From Bordetella parapertussis (GTDB taxonomy: Bacteria > Pseudomonadota > Gammaproteobacteria > Burkholderiales > Burkholderiaceae_C): DNA of 9,379 bases. A program made the position numbers and the translations under genes. Under the pieces are notes generated by a model. The model ran no database searches and was not told where the DNA came from. It saw only the letters and a program-made list of their open reading frames with translations. This document shows, in pieces, positions 1 to 6,370 of the stretch. The first letter of the stretch is position 1, and the number at the start of each line of letters is the position of its first letter. The DNA lies in the NCBI GenBank assembly GCA_943328885.2, contig CALQBT020000072.1:1-9379 (forward strand), given 5' to 3'.

Positions 1-53
1 CAGGCGACTTCGTCGGTGGTGGTCAGGACCAGGTGGTCAAGTTGTCCGATCAT
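1..53 (-). CDS. VOC/glyoxalase-like protein, N-terminal fragment (runs off left edge)
   Basis: Reading the reverse strand from an ATG at 53-51 gives 17 codons, MIGQLDHLVLTTTDEVA, before the window ends. An N-terminal 'LDHLVLTxxD' strand is typical of the vicinal oxygen chelate (glyoxalase I / extradiol dioxygenase / fosfomycin-resistance) fold, where the His of 'DH' is usually the first metal ligand. An in-frame TAG at 65-63 rules out a longer N-terminus. No clear Shine-Dalgarno sequence precedes the ATG; the space just upstream is filled by the dyad at 55-76. The gene is divergent from the amidohydrolase. Family placement rests on 17 residues, so the substrate cannot be given. Confidence 0.6.
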   Translation of the reverse strand, partial: MIGQLDHLVLTTTDEVA

Positions 54-54
54 G

Positions 55-76
55 GGCGCATGCTAAATGATGCGCC
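55..76. promoter_or_regulatory. Dyad GGCGCAT-N8-ATGCGCC, candidate operator
   Basis: A perfect 7-bp inverted repeat (55-61 and 70-76) with an 8-bp spacer lies two bases from the start of the reverse VOC gene and upstream of the forward amidohydrolase. A weak sigma70-like pair for the forward direction (TTGTCC at 42-47, TAAATG at 64-69, 16-bp gap) would put the dyad over the -10 region. The same heptamer recurs in the promoter regions at 6371-6409 and 8144-8164. Regulation of the divergent pair by a protein binding here is inference. Confidence 0.35.
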
Positions 77-123
77 GGCCGTGATCGCTGCATCCCAGAG
101 CGAACGACCTGAGGATTGCGATC

Positions 124-225
124 ATGGACATCTCGCCCAGCGCAAGGCAGGATAGCGCGAAGCCGGGCTGCAGCACGAACGCGCGCCCTTCTCGCAAAGC
201 ATCGATGGAGACACAACATGCATGA
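124..225 (+). CDS. Small upstream ORF (33 aa), possible leader peptide
   Basis: ATG at 124 is preceded by a good GAGGA at 111-115 with an 8-base gap, and the frame is open for 33 codons to a TGA at 223-225. Its end overlaps the amidohydrolase ATG at 218 in another frame, so translation of the two could be coupled. The predicted peptide is polar (Ser, Arg, Lys, Ala) with one Cys and no hydrophobic segment, and no family is recognised. It could equally be chance, because GC-rich DNA leaves short frames open. The ribosome-site quality and the overlap are the only support. Confidence 0.25.
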   Translation: MDISPSARQDSAKPGCSTNARPSRKASMETQHA

Positions 226-1972
226 TCTAGTCATCAGAGGCGGTACGGTGGTCGACGGCACGGGCGCGACGCGCCGGGTCGCTGACGTGGCGGTAGACGC
301 AGGCTTGATCACCGCAGTGACCGAACACGCAGGCCCAGGCCGGCGCGAGATTGACGCGCGAGGTCTGCTGGTGACCCCCGGCTTCGTCGACATCCACACC
401 CATTACGACGGGCAAGCCACCTGGGATCCGTTCCTGACACCTTCGTCGTGGCACGGTGTGACGACCGCTGTGTTCGGCAACTGCGGCGTCGGCTTTGCGC
501 CGGTTCGCCCGGGTGCAGTGCCCTACCTGATCAACCTGATGCAGGGCGTTGAGGACATCCCGGAGATCGTGCTGAGCGAAGGCGTGAAGTTTGACTGGGA
601 GACCTTTCCGCAGTTCATGGACAGCATCGCAGCGATGCCGCGGATCATGGATGTGGGCACCCAGGTGCCGCACGCAGCACTTCGCCTGTACGCCATGGGC
701 GACCGCGGCGCCAACCATCGCGAGCGGCCGACGGCAGCCGAGATCGGCCACATGGGCGTGATGCTCGAAGAGGCCTTGAACCAGGGCGCGCTGGGCTTCA
801 CCAGTTCCAGGACCAACAAGCACCGCGCCGGCGACGGGCGCCGGGTGCCCACGCTGTCAGCCGACCACGCCGAGTTGCAAGGCCTGGCGCAGGCGATGAA
901 GCGTGCTGGCAAGGGCGTGATCGAGGTCAACTCCGATTTCGGTCCAGGCGAGTTCGAGCTGATGCGCAGCATGGCCGAGACCGCGGGCCGGCCACTGTCT
1001 TGCCTGATGGTGCAAGTCGACGAGGCACCCGACCGCTGGCGCGAGACGCTGAGCCAGATCCACGCCGCGCGCGCCGACCACATCGACGCCAACGGACAGG
1101 TGGGTTGCCGCCCGATCGGGGTGGTGATCGGCCTCGAGACCACGATCAACCCGTTTGCCGAACATCCGCGCTGGCTGGCGATGGCGCAGTTGACGCCGGC
1201 CGAACGCTACGCGCAGCTGTGCCAGGACAGCGGCCTGCGCGACGCACTGGTGCGCGAAGAGCACTGCGACCCGGCGCTGCAGCGGCTGATCGACAAGCTG
1301 CCGCGCGCCCATGTGATCGAGGAGTTGCTGGACTATGAGCCCGACGCGTCGACCAACCTCGGCGCGGTCTCGCAGCGCAGCGGACGCAGCGTTCGCGAAC
1401 TCGCGCTCGAAGCGATGATGGCGCATCAAGGCAAGGGCCTGCTGCTGCTGCCGCACGAGAACTACCACCATGGCAACCTCGACGATGTCCACGACATGCT
1501 GGTCGACGAAGCCACCATCATGGGTGTGGCCGACGCGGGCGCGCATGTCGGCGTGATCTGCGACGGCAGCGCGCCCACGCTGCTGCTCACGCATTGGACC
1601 CGCGACCGCGTGCGGGGCCCGAAACTGTCGATCGAGTTCGCGGTGCACAAGCAGACCCAGGCCACGGCAGCGGCCTACGGCCTGCTCGACCGCGGCGTGC
1701 TGGCGCCAGGCCTCAAGGCCGACATCAACGTGATCGACCACGACAAACTCACCTTGCTCAGACCCGAGGTCGTCTACGACCTGCCCGCGGGCGGGCGCCG
1801 CCTGATCCAGAAAGCGCAGGGCTACCGGCATGTGTTCGTCTCGGGTGTCGAGACGGTCGCAGACGACGTCTTCACCGGCGCGCTGCCCGGCAAGCTGGTC
1901 AGGGGCGGCGCAGCGCCTGTGTCAACTGACACGAGCGCTTGTCCGCAAGCACTGCAGGCGATCAAGGGTTAA
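218..1972 (+). CDS. D-aminoacylase-like amidohydrolase (N-acyl-D-amino-acid deacylase family)
   Basis: A 584-residue metal-dependent hydrolase of the amidohydrolase superfamily, in the branch annotated as N-acyl-D-amino-acid deacylase (amidohydrolase family 3). It should be cytosolic and hydrolyse an amide or cyclic amide bond. The N-terminal beta-sandwich begins 'LVIRGGTVVDGTG'. The metal-binding 'HTH' is at residues 60-62 and is followed by D64. 'GNCG' at 87-90 supplies the Cys that binds zinc in characterised D-aminoacylases. 'DAGAH' at 439-443 contains the likely catalytic Asp, and a closing sandwich strand 'LKADINVID' follows near residue 500. The 'HMR' type His strand of true D-aminoacylases is not obvious; 'VIEVNSD' lies near that place, so the substrate may differ. 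The start is ATG 218 because GGAG (207-210) sits 7 bases before it; an in-frame start at 116 adds a non-family, Arg-rich leader. The gene looks intact. Confidence 0.85.
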   Translation: MHDLVIRGGTVVDGTGATRRVADVAVDAGLITAVTEHAGPGRREIDARGLLVTPGFVDIHTHYDGQATWDPFLTPSSWHGVTTAVFGNCGVGFAPVRPGAVPYLINLMQGVEDIPEIVLSEGVKFDWETFPQFMDSIAAMPRIMDVGTQVPHAALRLYAMGDRGANHRERPTAAEIGHMGVMLEEALNQGALGFTSSRTNKHRAGDGRRVPTLSADHAELQGLAQAMKRAGKGVIEVNSDFGPGEFELMRSMAETAGRPLSCLMVQVDEAPDRWRETLSQIHAARADHIDANGQVGCRPIGVVIGLETTINPFAEHPRWLAMAQLTPAERYAQLCQDSGLRDALVREEHCDPALQRLIDKLPRAHVIEELLDYEPDASTNLGAVSQRSGRSVRELALEAMMAHQGKGLLLLPHENYHHGNLDDVHDMLVDEATIMGVADAGAHVGVICDGSAPTLLLTHWTRDRVRGPKLSIEFAVHKQTQATAAAYGLLDRGVLAPGLKADINVIDHDKLTLLRPEVVYDLPAGGRRLIQKAQGYRHVFVSGVETVADDVFTGALPGKLVRGGAAPVSTDTSACPQALQAIKG

Positions 1973-2077
1973 CGATAGCCTCGGGGCGGATGCGCAACAC
2001 GCAGACTTGCCGCGATGAAGCTCTCTCGCCGCGCCGCCCGCCAGGCCGAATCACTGGGCGGCCGGCGCTCAGTCGAC

Positions 2078-2092
2078 TTGCCGCAGCGGCAA
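2078..2092. promoter_or_regulatory. Perfect 15-bp palindrome TTGCCGCAGCGGCAA, candidate operator
   Basis: The arms TTGCCGC and GCGGCAA flank a single central A. The palindrome ends 16 bases before the MmgE/PrpD start and lies in the 136-bp gap after the amidohydrolase. A second copy of the left half, within the 10-base repeat GACTTGCCGC, occurs at 2004-2013 and again at 2075-2084, so a half-site plus full-site arrangement is possible. One-base central spacing and position suit a repressor operator rather than a terminator, since an RNA hairpin would have to open the inner pairs and no T-run follows. The regulator is unknown. Confidence 0.4.
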
Positions 2093-2108
2093 TGAAAGCC
2101 GCCCCAAG

Positions 2109-3491
2109 ATGAACGACGCCCCTGCATTCCTCCAGGCCTGGAACCCCTGCTACCAGCGTGGGCACCGTGCTTTCTCAGACGCCGCACTCGCGCAAGCCAG
2201 GCGTTCCTGGTTCGACACCCTGGCCGCGCTGGCCGGCGGTCTGAGCGAGCCTTGCGTCGGCGCCGCACTGCAGGCCAGTGCCGCGAGCGGCGCGCCAGGC
2301 CTGGCCGCTGGCGACCGCGCACTGGTGCTGGGCACCGCAACGCACGCACTCGACTATGACGACGTCTGCATGCTCGCCACCTGCCACCCCAGCGCACCGC
2401 CGGTGGCCGCGCTGCTCGCGCTGCCACCAGCGCTGCTGCGCGGCTTGACCTGGGGCGATCTGCTGGCGGCCTACCTGGTGGGGACCGAGACCACCCTGAG
2501 GCTGGGGCAGTGGCTGGGTTTCAGGCATTACGCGCTCGGCTTCCACGCCACGGCCACGCTGGGCGCCATCGGCGCCGCAGCGGCCTGCGCCCATGCGCTG
2601 CGCCTGCCGCTGGCGCCAGCGCATGCCGCGCTGTCGATCGCGGCGAGCAGCGCAGGCGGCCTGCGGGCCAATTTCGGCACCGACGTCAAACCGCTGCATG
2701 TCGGTTTGGCCGCGTCGGCAGGCTTGCGCGCCGCGCTGCTCGCCCGCGCCGGCGCGACCGCAAGCAACGACGTCTGGCGCGATGCCGGCTTCTTCCATGC
2801 CTTCAACGGCGGGCAGGCGCCGGTCCCGCTGGCCTGGCGGTCGGACCAGTCTTTGGCGATCGAGACGCCGGGCTTCGAGCACAAGCGCTTCCCGAGTTGC
2901 TACATGACGCACCGGATGATCGCCGGCATCCTGGCGATCCGGGCCCGCCACCCGACCGCAGCCCAGGCCTTACGGATCGAAGTCGAAGTGCCGAAAAACG
3001 GCCTGGCCGCGCTCAAGCATCCGAGTCCTTCGACCGGCCTAGAAGCCAAGTTCAGCGGCCAATATTGCGCTGCGGCAGCCTGGATCGACCATCAGGTCAG
3101 GCTGGCGAGCTTCACCGACGACGCCGTGCAGCGCCGCGCGCTGCACGAGCAGATGGCGCAGGTGGTGCTGCGCGAACGCGCCGAGGCAGGCGAGCAACTC
3201 GACACCGCGCCAGTGACTGTCACGGTGCAGGGCTCGGACTGGTCCGACTCGCAGCGGGTGGACTGGGCGCCGGGATCTCAGGCCGACCCGATGACGCGCG
3301 AGCAGTTGCTGGCCAAGTGGGATGACTGCGCAGCCCATGGCGGCGTGCCGTCGTCCGAGACGCAGGCGCTGGGCTTGCTCGACGCCCCGCTCGAGTCGGC
3401 GCCAGCGAGTTGGCTGGCGCCGCTGTGCGATCGCTTGCTCGCGGTGGCAGCGCGGACTGCCGGGCTGGCGCCAATATTTCAACCCTCCTGA
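2109..3491 (+). CDS. MmgE/PrpD family protein
   Basis: A 460-residue cytosolic enzyme of the family that includes 2-methylcitrate dehydratase (PrpD), cis-aconitate decarboxylase and iminodisuccinate epimerase. The length is normal. Family hallmarks appear in order: 'HALDYDD' at 79-85, 'HPS' at 93-95, 'GFHATATLG' at 144-152 and 'TDVKPLHVG' at 191-199. These hold the conserved Asp, the two His and the Lys of the active site. 'KRFPSC' at 259-264 and 'LEAKFSGQY' in the C-terminal lid follow. Members often sit in Burkholderiales catabolic clusters beside Bug receptors with unproven substrates, so a prpD symbol is not justified. No convincing ribosome site precedes ATG 2109. A six-codon frame from ATG 2092 stops at a TGA overlapping this ATG (ATGA), which could allow coupled re-initiation, but this is speculative. 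No damage was seen. Confidence 0.85.
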   Translation: MNDAPAFLQAWNPCYQRGHRAFSDAALAQARRSWFDTLAALAGGLSEPCVGAALQASAASGAPGLAAGDRALVLGTATHALDYDDVCMLATCHPSAPPVAALLALPPALLRGLTWGDLLAAYLVGTETTLRLGQWLGFRHYALGFHATATLGAIGAAAACAHALRLPLAPAHAALSIAASSAGGLRANFGTDVKPLHVGLAASAGLRAALLARAGATASNDVWRDAGFFHAFNGGQAPVPLAWRSDQSLAIETPGFEHKRFPSCYMTHRMIAGILAIRARHPTAAQALRIEVEVPKNGLAALKHPSPSTGLEAKFSGQYCAAAAWIDHQVRLASFTDDAVQRRALHEQMAQVVLRERAEAGEQLDTAPVTVTVQGSDWSDSQRVDWAPGSQADPMTREQLLAKWDDCAAHGGVPSSETQALGLLDAPLESAPASWLAPLCDRLLAVAARTAGLAPIFQPS

Positions 3492-3502
3492 GAAACAAAA
3501 CG

Positions 3503-3517
3503 TTCCGCATTGTGGAA
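3503..3517. promoter_or_regulatory. IclR-operator-like palindrome TTCCGCATTGTGGAA
   Basis: A 15-bp near-perfect palindrome: the outer TTCC/GGAA and inner CA/TG match, with only one mismatched pair of positions either side of a central T. It lies 12 bases after the MmgE/PrpD stop and about 150 bases before the SDR gene. The shape (TTCC, about 7 bases, GGAA) resembles operators of IclR-family regulators, which commonly control catabolic operons in this group. Assigning the family is inference, and no iclR-type gene is in the window. Confidence 0.4.
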
Positions 3518-3579
3518 TGACCCAAGTTCGGTCGTTTCTCCGCGAACGCCGGGCGCCGACAGGGGCTTGGGATGCTCTC

Positions 3580-3641
3580 AAGCAAATGTGGCTTTGCCAC
3601 TTTGCTTGACCCCCATGGGGGGCGGCCGGCTTCGGCCGGCC
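3580..3641. repeat. Hairpin-rich intergenic element (three adjacent inverted repeats)
   Basis: Three inverted repeats stand in a row. (1) At 3580-3607, AAGCAAA and TTTGCTT enclose GTGGC-TTT-GCCAC, giving a 12-bp stem with one bulged T. (2) At 3610-3621 is the palindrome CCCCCATGGGGG. (3) At 3624-3641, GGCCGGC and GCCGGCC enclose a TTCG tetraloop. No T-run follows the last stem, so it is not a classic intrinsic terminator, though it could still stop or stabilise MmgE/PrpD mRNA. The compact structure is like dispersed intergenic repeat elements of Burkholderiales; that identity is from memory and needs a genome comparison. The last stem ends 11 bases before the SDR ribosome site. Confidence 0.5.
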
Positions 3642-3664
3642 TCGGGGCGCTCAGAGGAAACAGC

Positions 3665-4580
3665 ATGAGCACACCCCAATGCCTGGCCGGCCAAGTCATC
3701 CTGATCACGGGCGCGGGCCGAGGCATAGGGCGCGAGATCGCCTTGCTGGCGGCGCGCGAGGGCGCGGCCGTCGTCGTCAACGACCTGGGCGCCGACCCCG
3801 AGGGCCAGGGTGCCGATGCCGGCCCGGCGCGCGCGGTCGTCGACGAGATCGAGCGCGCGGGCGGGCGCGCGATCGTCAACGGCGACAGCGTGGCCGACCC
3901 TGCCGGCGCCGAGCGCATGGTGCAGGCGGCGGTCGACGCCTTCGGTGGACTCGACTGCGTCGTCAACAACGCCGGCATCCTGCGCGATGCGATCTTCCAC
4001 AAGCTGTCGCGCGATGCTTGGCACGACGTGATAGACGTGCATCTGAACGGCGCTTTCAACGTCTCGCGCGCTGCAGCGACCTACTTTCGCGAACGCGAAC
4101 GTGGCCACTTTGTCCACCTCGACCTCGGGGCTGATCGGCAATTTCGGCCAGGCCAATTACGCCGCCGCCAAGATGGGCATCGTCGGCCTGTCCAAATCGA
4201 TCGCGCTCGACATGCAGCGCTACAAGGTCACCTCCAACTGCATCGCTCCGTTCGCCTGGAGCCGGCTGATCGGCACCATCCCGACCAACACGCCAGAGCA
4301 GCAGGTCAGGGTGGGCAAGATGAAGACCATGACCGCCGACAAGGTTGCGCCTTTGGCGGTCTTCTTGGCGAGCGACCTGCCAAACGATGTGAGCGGCCAA
4401 ATCTTTGCGGTGCGCCGCAATGAGGTCTTCCTGATGAGCCAGCCTCGCCCGCTGCGCGCCATGCAGCGCAGCGACGGCTGGACGCCACAGGCGCTGGCCG
4501 ACCACATGCTGCCGGCTTTCAGGAAAGACTTCTACTCGCTGGATCGCACCACCGACGTGTTTTCCTGGGACCCGGTCTGA
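3665..4580 (+). pseudogene. SDR oxidoreductase split by a frameshift (3-oxoacyl reductase / 17-beta-HSD4-like)
   Basis: This is a short-chain dehydrogenase/reductase that would oxidise or reduce a hydroxyacyl or similar substrate with NAD(P). ATG 3665 follows AGAGG (3653-3657). The first frame carries 'TGAGRGIG' (residues 15-22), the cofactor loop, and 'NNAG' (101-104), and reads correctly to 'GHFVHL' (about residue 152, base 4120). There the reading moves to another frame, where 'TSTSGLIGNFGQANYAAAK' supplies the catalytic Ser and the Tyr-x3-Lys. That frame ends at the TGA at 4578-4580. Left uncorrected, the first frame runs on to a stop at 4423 without any catalytic Tyr. Restoring one ACCTC unit at about 4116-4120 would join both halves into a protein of about 306 residues that matches the family. 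Either the gene is inactive or the assembly has an error here. Confidence 0.85.
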
Positions 4581-4702
4581 CAGCCCTGGACCATGAGCCG
4601 CTGCAGGTCTGGGACTTCGCCGAAGACGAGCACCGCTTCACCCACCAAAACGTGATGCGGCCGCTGCTCCGGCCAGACCCTGCGCGCCGAACACCGGATT
4701 GA
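4577..4702 (+). pseudogene. Possible gene remnant (start lost), unknown family
   Basis: Directly after the SDR stop, a frame open from upstream through 4577 to a TGA at 4700-4702 reads as plausible protein around 'EPLQVWDFAEDEHRF' and 'THQNVMRPLL' (4595-4669). It then turns into Arg/Pro-rich text typical of non-coding GC-rich DNA. No start codon with a ribosome site is seen. The composition (acidic and aromatic residues, Gln, Asn, Met) differs from the usual shadow-frame bias. It may be the N-terminal stub of a deleted gene; a distant likeness to the start of beta-lactamase-type serine hydrolases crossed my mind, but I cannot support it. The 77 bases between this and the Bug gene show no other feature except that gene's ribosome site. 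Confidence 0.3.
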
Positions 4703-4768
4703 CGCGCCGGGCCCGGCCGTCTGTGGCTGCCGGATGTGCTCGCCCCAGCCCCCATCATTCACGCACCC

Positions 4769-4774
4769 AGAGGA
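4769..4774 (+). promoter_or_regulatory. Ribosome binding site AGAGGA ahead of an ATT codon
   Basis: AGAGGA lies 5 bases before ATT at 4780 and 8 bases before a second ATT at 4783, both in the Bug frame. The first in-frame ATG (4804) is 29 bases away and would remove the charged start of the signal peptide. The site therefore argues that translation begins, or once began, at 4780 or 4783. Confidence 0.5.
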
Positions 4775-4779
4775 CGCCC

Positions 4780-5535
4780 ATTATTCGAAATATTTTTGTC
4801 TCAATGCTGCTGTTATCGACTGTCGCGTGGTTTTCGATCGCCGGCGCACAGACAACAATTTTTCCGGCCAAGACGATCAGGCTGGTCGTGCCCGCAGCCC
4901 CGGGCGGGTCGACCGATACGCTGAGCCGCGTGCTGGGCAGGGTCATCCAGGAACAGACCGGGGTGGCGGTCGTGATCGAGAACAAAGCCGGCGCTTCAGG
5001 GTCGATCGGCGTCTCGGCCGTGGTCCACTCGCCGGCCGACGGCTACACCGTGCTCGTCTCGGTTCCTGACGCGATCACGGTCTATCCGCTGCTCAAGAAG
5101 AACGTGCCCTACAAGGGCTCAGGACCGGCGATGCTCTCGGTGATCGCGCGTGAAACCGAGATGACAGCGACCTCGCCAAGCAGCCTGAAGAACTTTGTCG
5201 ACAGCGGTCAGATCAAGGGTCTGGCGATCACCAAAGAGTCGCGCTCAGCCAGGCTGCCCAACGTGCCGACGATGGCCGAGAGCGGCTATGCCGACTTCGT
5301 GATCCCGGCCTGGTTCGGCGTCTTCGCGCCGGCCGGCGTCACCGGATCCGTCGCCGACAGGCTCAACGAACTGGTGCTGGCGGCCATCCGCTCGCCTGTT
5401 TTCGTCAAGCAAGCCGCCAGCCTGGGGCTGGAGATCGATCCGGTCAGCCGCCAGGCTTTTGGTCAGTTGCTGACCAAAGAGACCCTGCGCTGGAAACAGC
5501 TCATCGAAATCTCGAATCTCGTGCTTGAGGACTGA
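4780..5535 (+). CDS. Bug/TctC-family periplasmic solute receptor, internally deleted
   Basis: Extracytoplasmic solute-binding receptors of this family capture carboxylates, often for tripartite tricarboxylate transport. The signal peptide reads 'IIRNIFVSMLLLSTVAWF' and probably ends at 'AGA|QTT'. The family's N-terminal 'FPAKTIRLVVPAAPGGSTD' and 'ENKAGASGSIG' motifs, and the C-terminal 'LPNVPTMAESG' and 'WFGVFAPAG' motifs, are clear. At 5101-5115, however, 'KKNVPYKGSGPAM' joins the end of the first lobe straight to the second lobe's 'VPYKGS' motif. The protein has 251 residues where relatives have about 325, so about 75 residues are missing in frame. The residual ORF is open, but a folded, ligand-binding receptor is unlikely. 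The start is ATT 4780 or 4783 by ribosome-site spacing; an ATG may have been lost. A TTG at 4699 is in frame but has no ribosome site and would prepend non-family sequence. No transporter membrane genes are in view. Confidence 0.8.
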   Translation: MIRNIFVSMLLLSTVAWFSIAGAQTTIFPAKTIRLVVPAAPGGSTDTLSRVLGRVIQEQTGVAVVIENKAGASGSIGVSAVVHSPADGYTVLVSVPDAITVYPLLKKNVPYKGSGPAMLSVIARETEMTATSPSSLKNFVDSGQIKGLAITKESRSARLPNVPTMAESGYADFVIPAWFGVFAPAGVTGSVADRLNELVLAAIRSPVFVKQAASLGLEIDPVSRQAFGQLLTKETLRWKQLIEISNLVLED

Positions 5536-5567
5536 ACTGCGCTGCAGCGCGGGCCAGCCCTCAGCCT

Positions 5568-6323
5568 TCAGCGCCCGCCGCTCACATCGAGGGTCGCGCC
5601 GGTGGTGTAACTGGCCTCGGCCGACAGCAGCCAGACGATCGCCGCCGCCACCTCGTCGGCGCGGCCGGGACGCTTCATCGGGATCAGCGCTGACGCGCTC
5701 TGCGGCCGGCCGCGGTCGCCGCTGGCGGCGTGGATGTCGGTGTCGATCAGGCCGGGGCGCACCGTGTTGACGCGTATGCCTTCGCCGGCCACTTCCAGCG
5801 CCAGGCCCTGGGTGAAGCTGTCGATCGCACCCTTGCTGACGGCGTAGTCGATGTAGAGGTTGGGCGAGCCCAGCCGCGCGGCAGCGCTGCCCAGGTTGAC
5901 GATCACGCCGCCCGCGCCGCCATGTCGCGTGCTCATGCGGCGCACCGCTTCGCGCGCGCACAACAAGCTGCCGCTGATGTTGACCGCCCACATGCGCTGC
6001 CAGCGCGCCATGCTCATCTCGTCGAGCCTGGCCTGCCGGTCGACGATGCCGGCGTTGTTGACCAGGCCCCCCAAAGGTCCGAGCTCGGCGTCGATGCGGC
6101 CATACATCGCCAGCACCGCCGCCTCGTCGGCGACATCGGCCGCCACGGTGATCGCGCGCTGGCCGAGGGCCCGCACCTGGTCGGCGACGCCTTGTGCAGC
6201 GGCGGCGTCGCGGGCGTAGTTCACCGCCACATCCCAACCACGCCGGGCCGCCAGCAAAGCGGTGGCGGCGCCGATGCCACGGCCAGCGCCGGTGACGAGC
6301 AACACAGGACAGTTCGAGCTCAC
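5568..6323 (-). CDS. SDR family oxidoreductase
   Basis: A complete classical short-chain dehydrogenase/reductase of 251 residues that should be cytosolic and NAD(P)-dependent. It has 'TGAGRGIG' at 11-18, an acidic 'DV' at 63-64, 'NNAG' at 89-92 and Asn115. Ser146 is in 'NLGSAAA', Tyr160 and Lys164 are in 'YAVSK', and 'RPG' is at 189-191. It ends with the usual 'TTGATLDVSGG'. The substrate is not fixed by the sequence; relatives are often named glucose 1-dehydrogenase or 3-oxoacyl-ACP reductase by default. The start is GTG at 6323-6321 with GGAGAG (reverse strand, 6334-6329) five bases before it. It is convergent with the Bug gene (32-bp gap) and divergent from the P450, sharing a 216-bp intergenic region with it. 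All catalytic residues are present, unlike the broken SDR nearby, so it could partly replace that function. Confidence 0.9.
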   Translation of the reverse strand: MSSNCPVLLVTGAGRGIGAATALLAARRGWDVAVNYARDAAAAQGVADQVRALGQRAITVAADVADEAAVLAMYGRIDAELGPLGGLVNNAGIVDRQARLDEMSMARWQRMWAVNISGSLLCAREAVRRMSTRHGGAGGVIVNLGSAAARLGSPNLYIDYAVSKGAIDSFTQGLALEVAGEGIRVNTVRPGLIDTDIHAASGDRGRPQSASALIPMKRPGRADEVAAAIVWLLSAEASYTTGATLDVSGGR

Positions 6324-6370
6324 GCAGTCTCTCCAATGAGATACCCGGCGCGACCCGCCGGACTGGCGCC

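Noticed and set aside
116..217. N-terminal extension of the amidohydrolase to an upstream start
   Set aside because: The extra 34 residues are Arg/Ala-rich and unlike the family. The ribosome site and the canonical beginning 'MHDLVIRGGTVVDGTG' fit ATG 218.
857..1831. Long reverse-strand open frame opposite the amidohydrolase
   Set aside because: Rich in Arg, Gln, His and Val with no family motifs; it mirrors a well-supported gene and is a GC-bias shadow. The same applies to reverse frames at 2175-2951, 3220-4059 and 8247-9140.
4699..4779. TTG 4699 as the Bug gene start
   Set aside because: It has no ribosome site and would put 27 non-family residues before the signal peptide.
5539..5550. 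Palindrome GCGCTGCAGCGC between the convergent Bug and SDR ends as a bidirectional terminator
   Set aside because: It has no loop and no T-run on either side, so there is no real support beyond its position.
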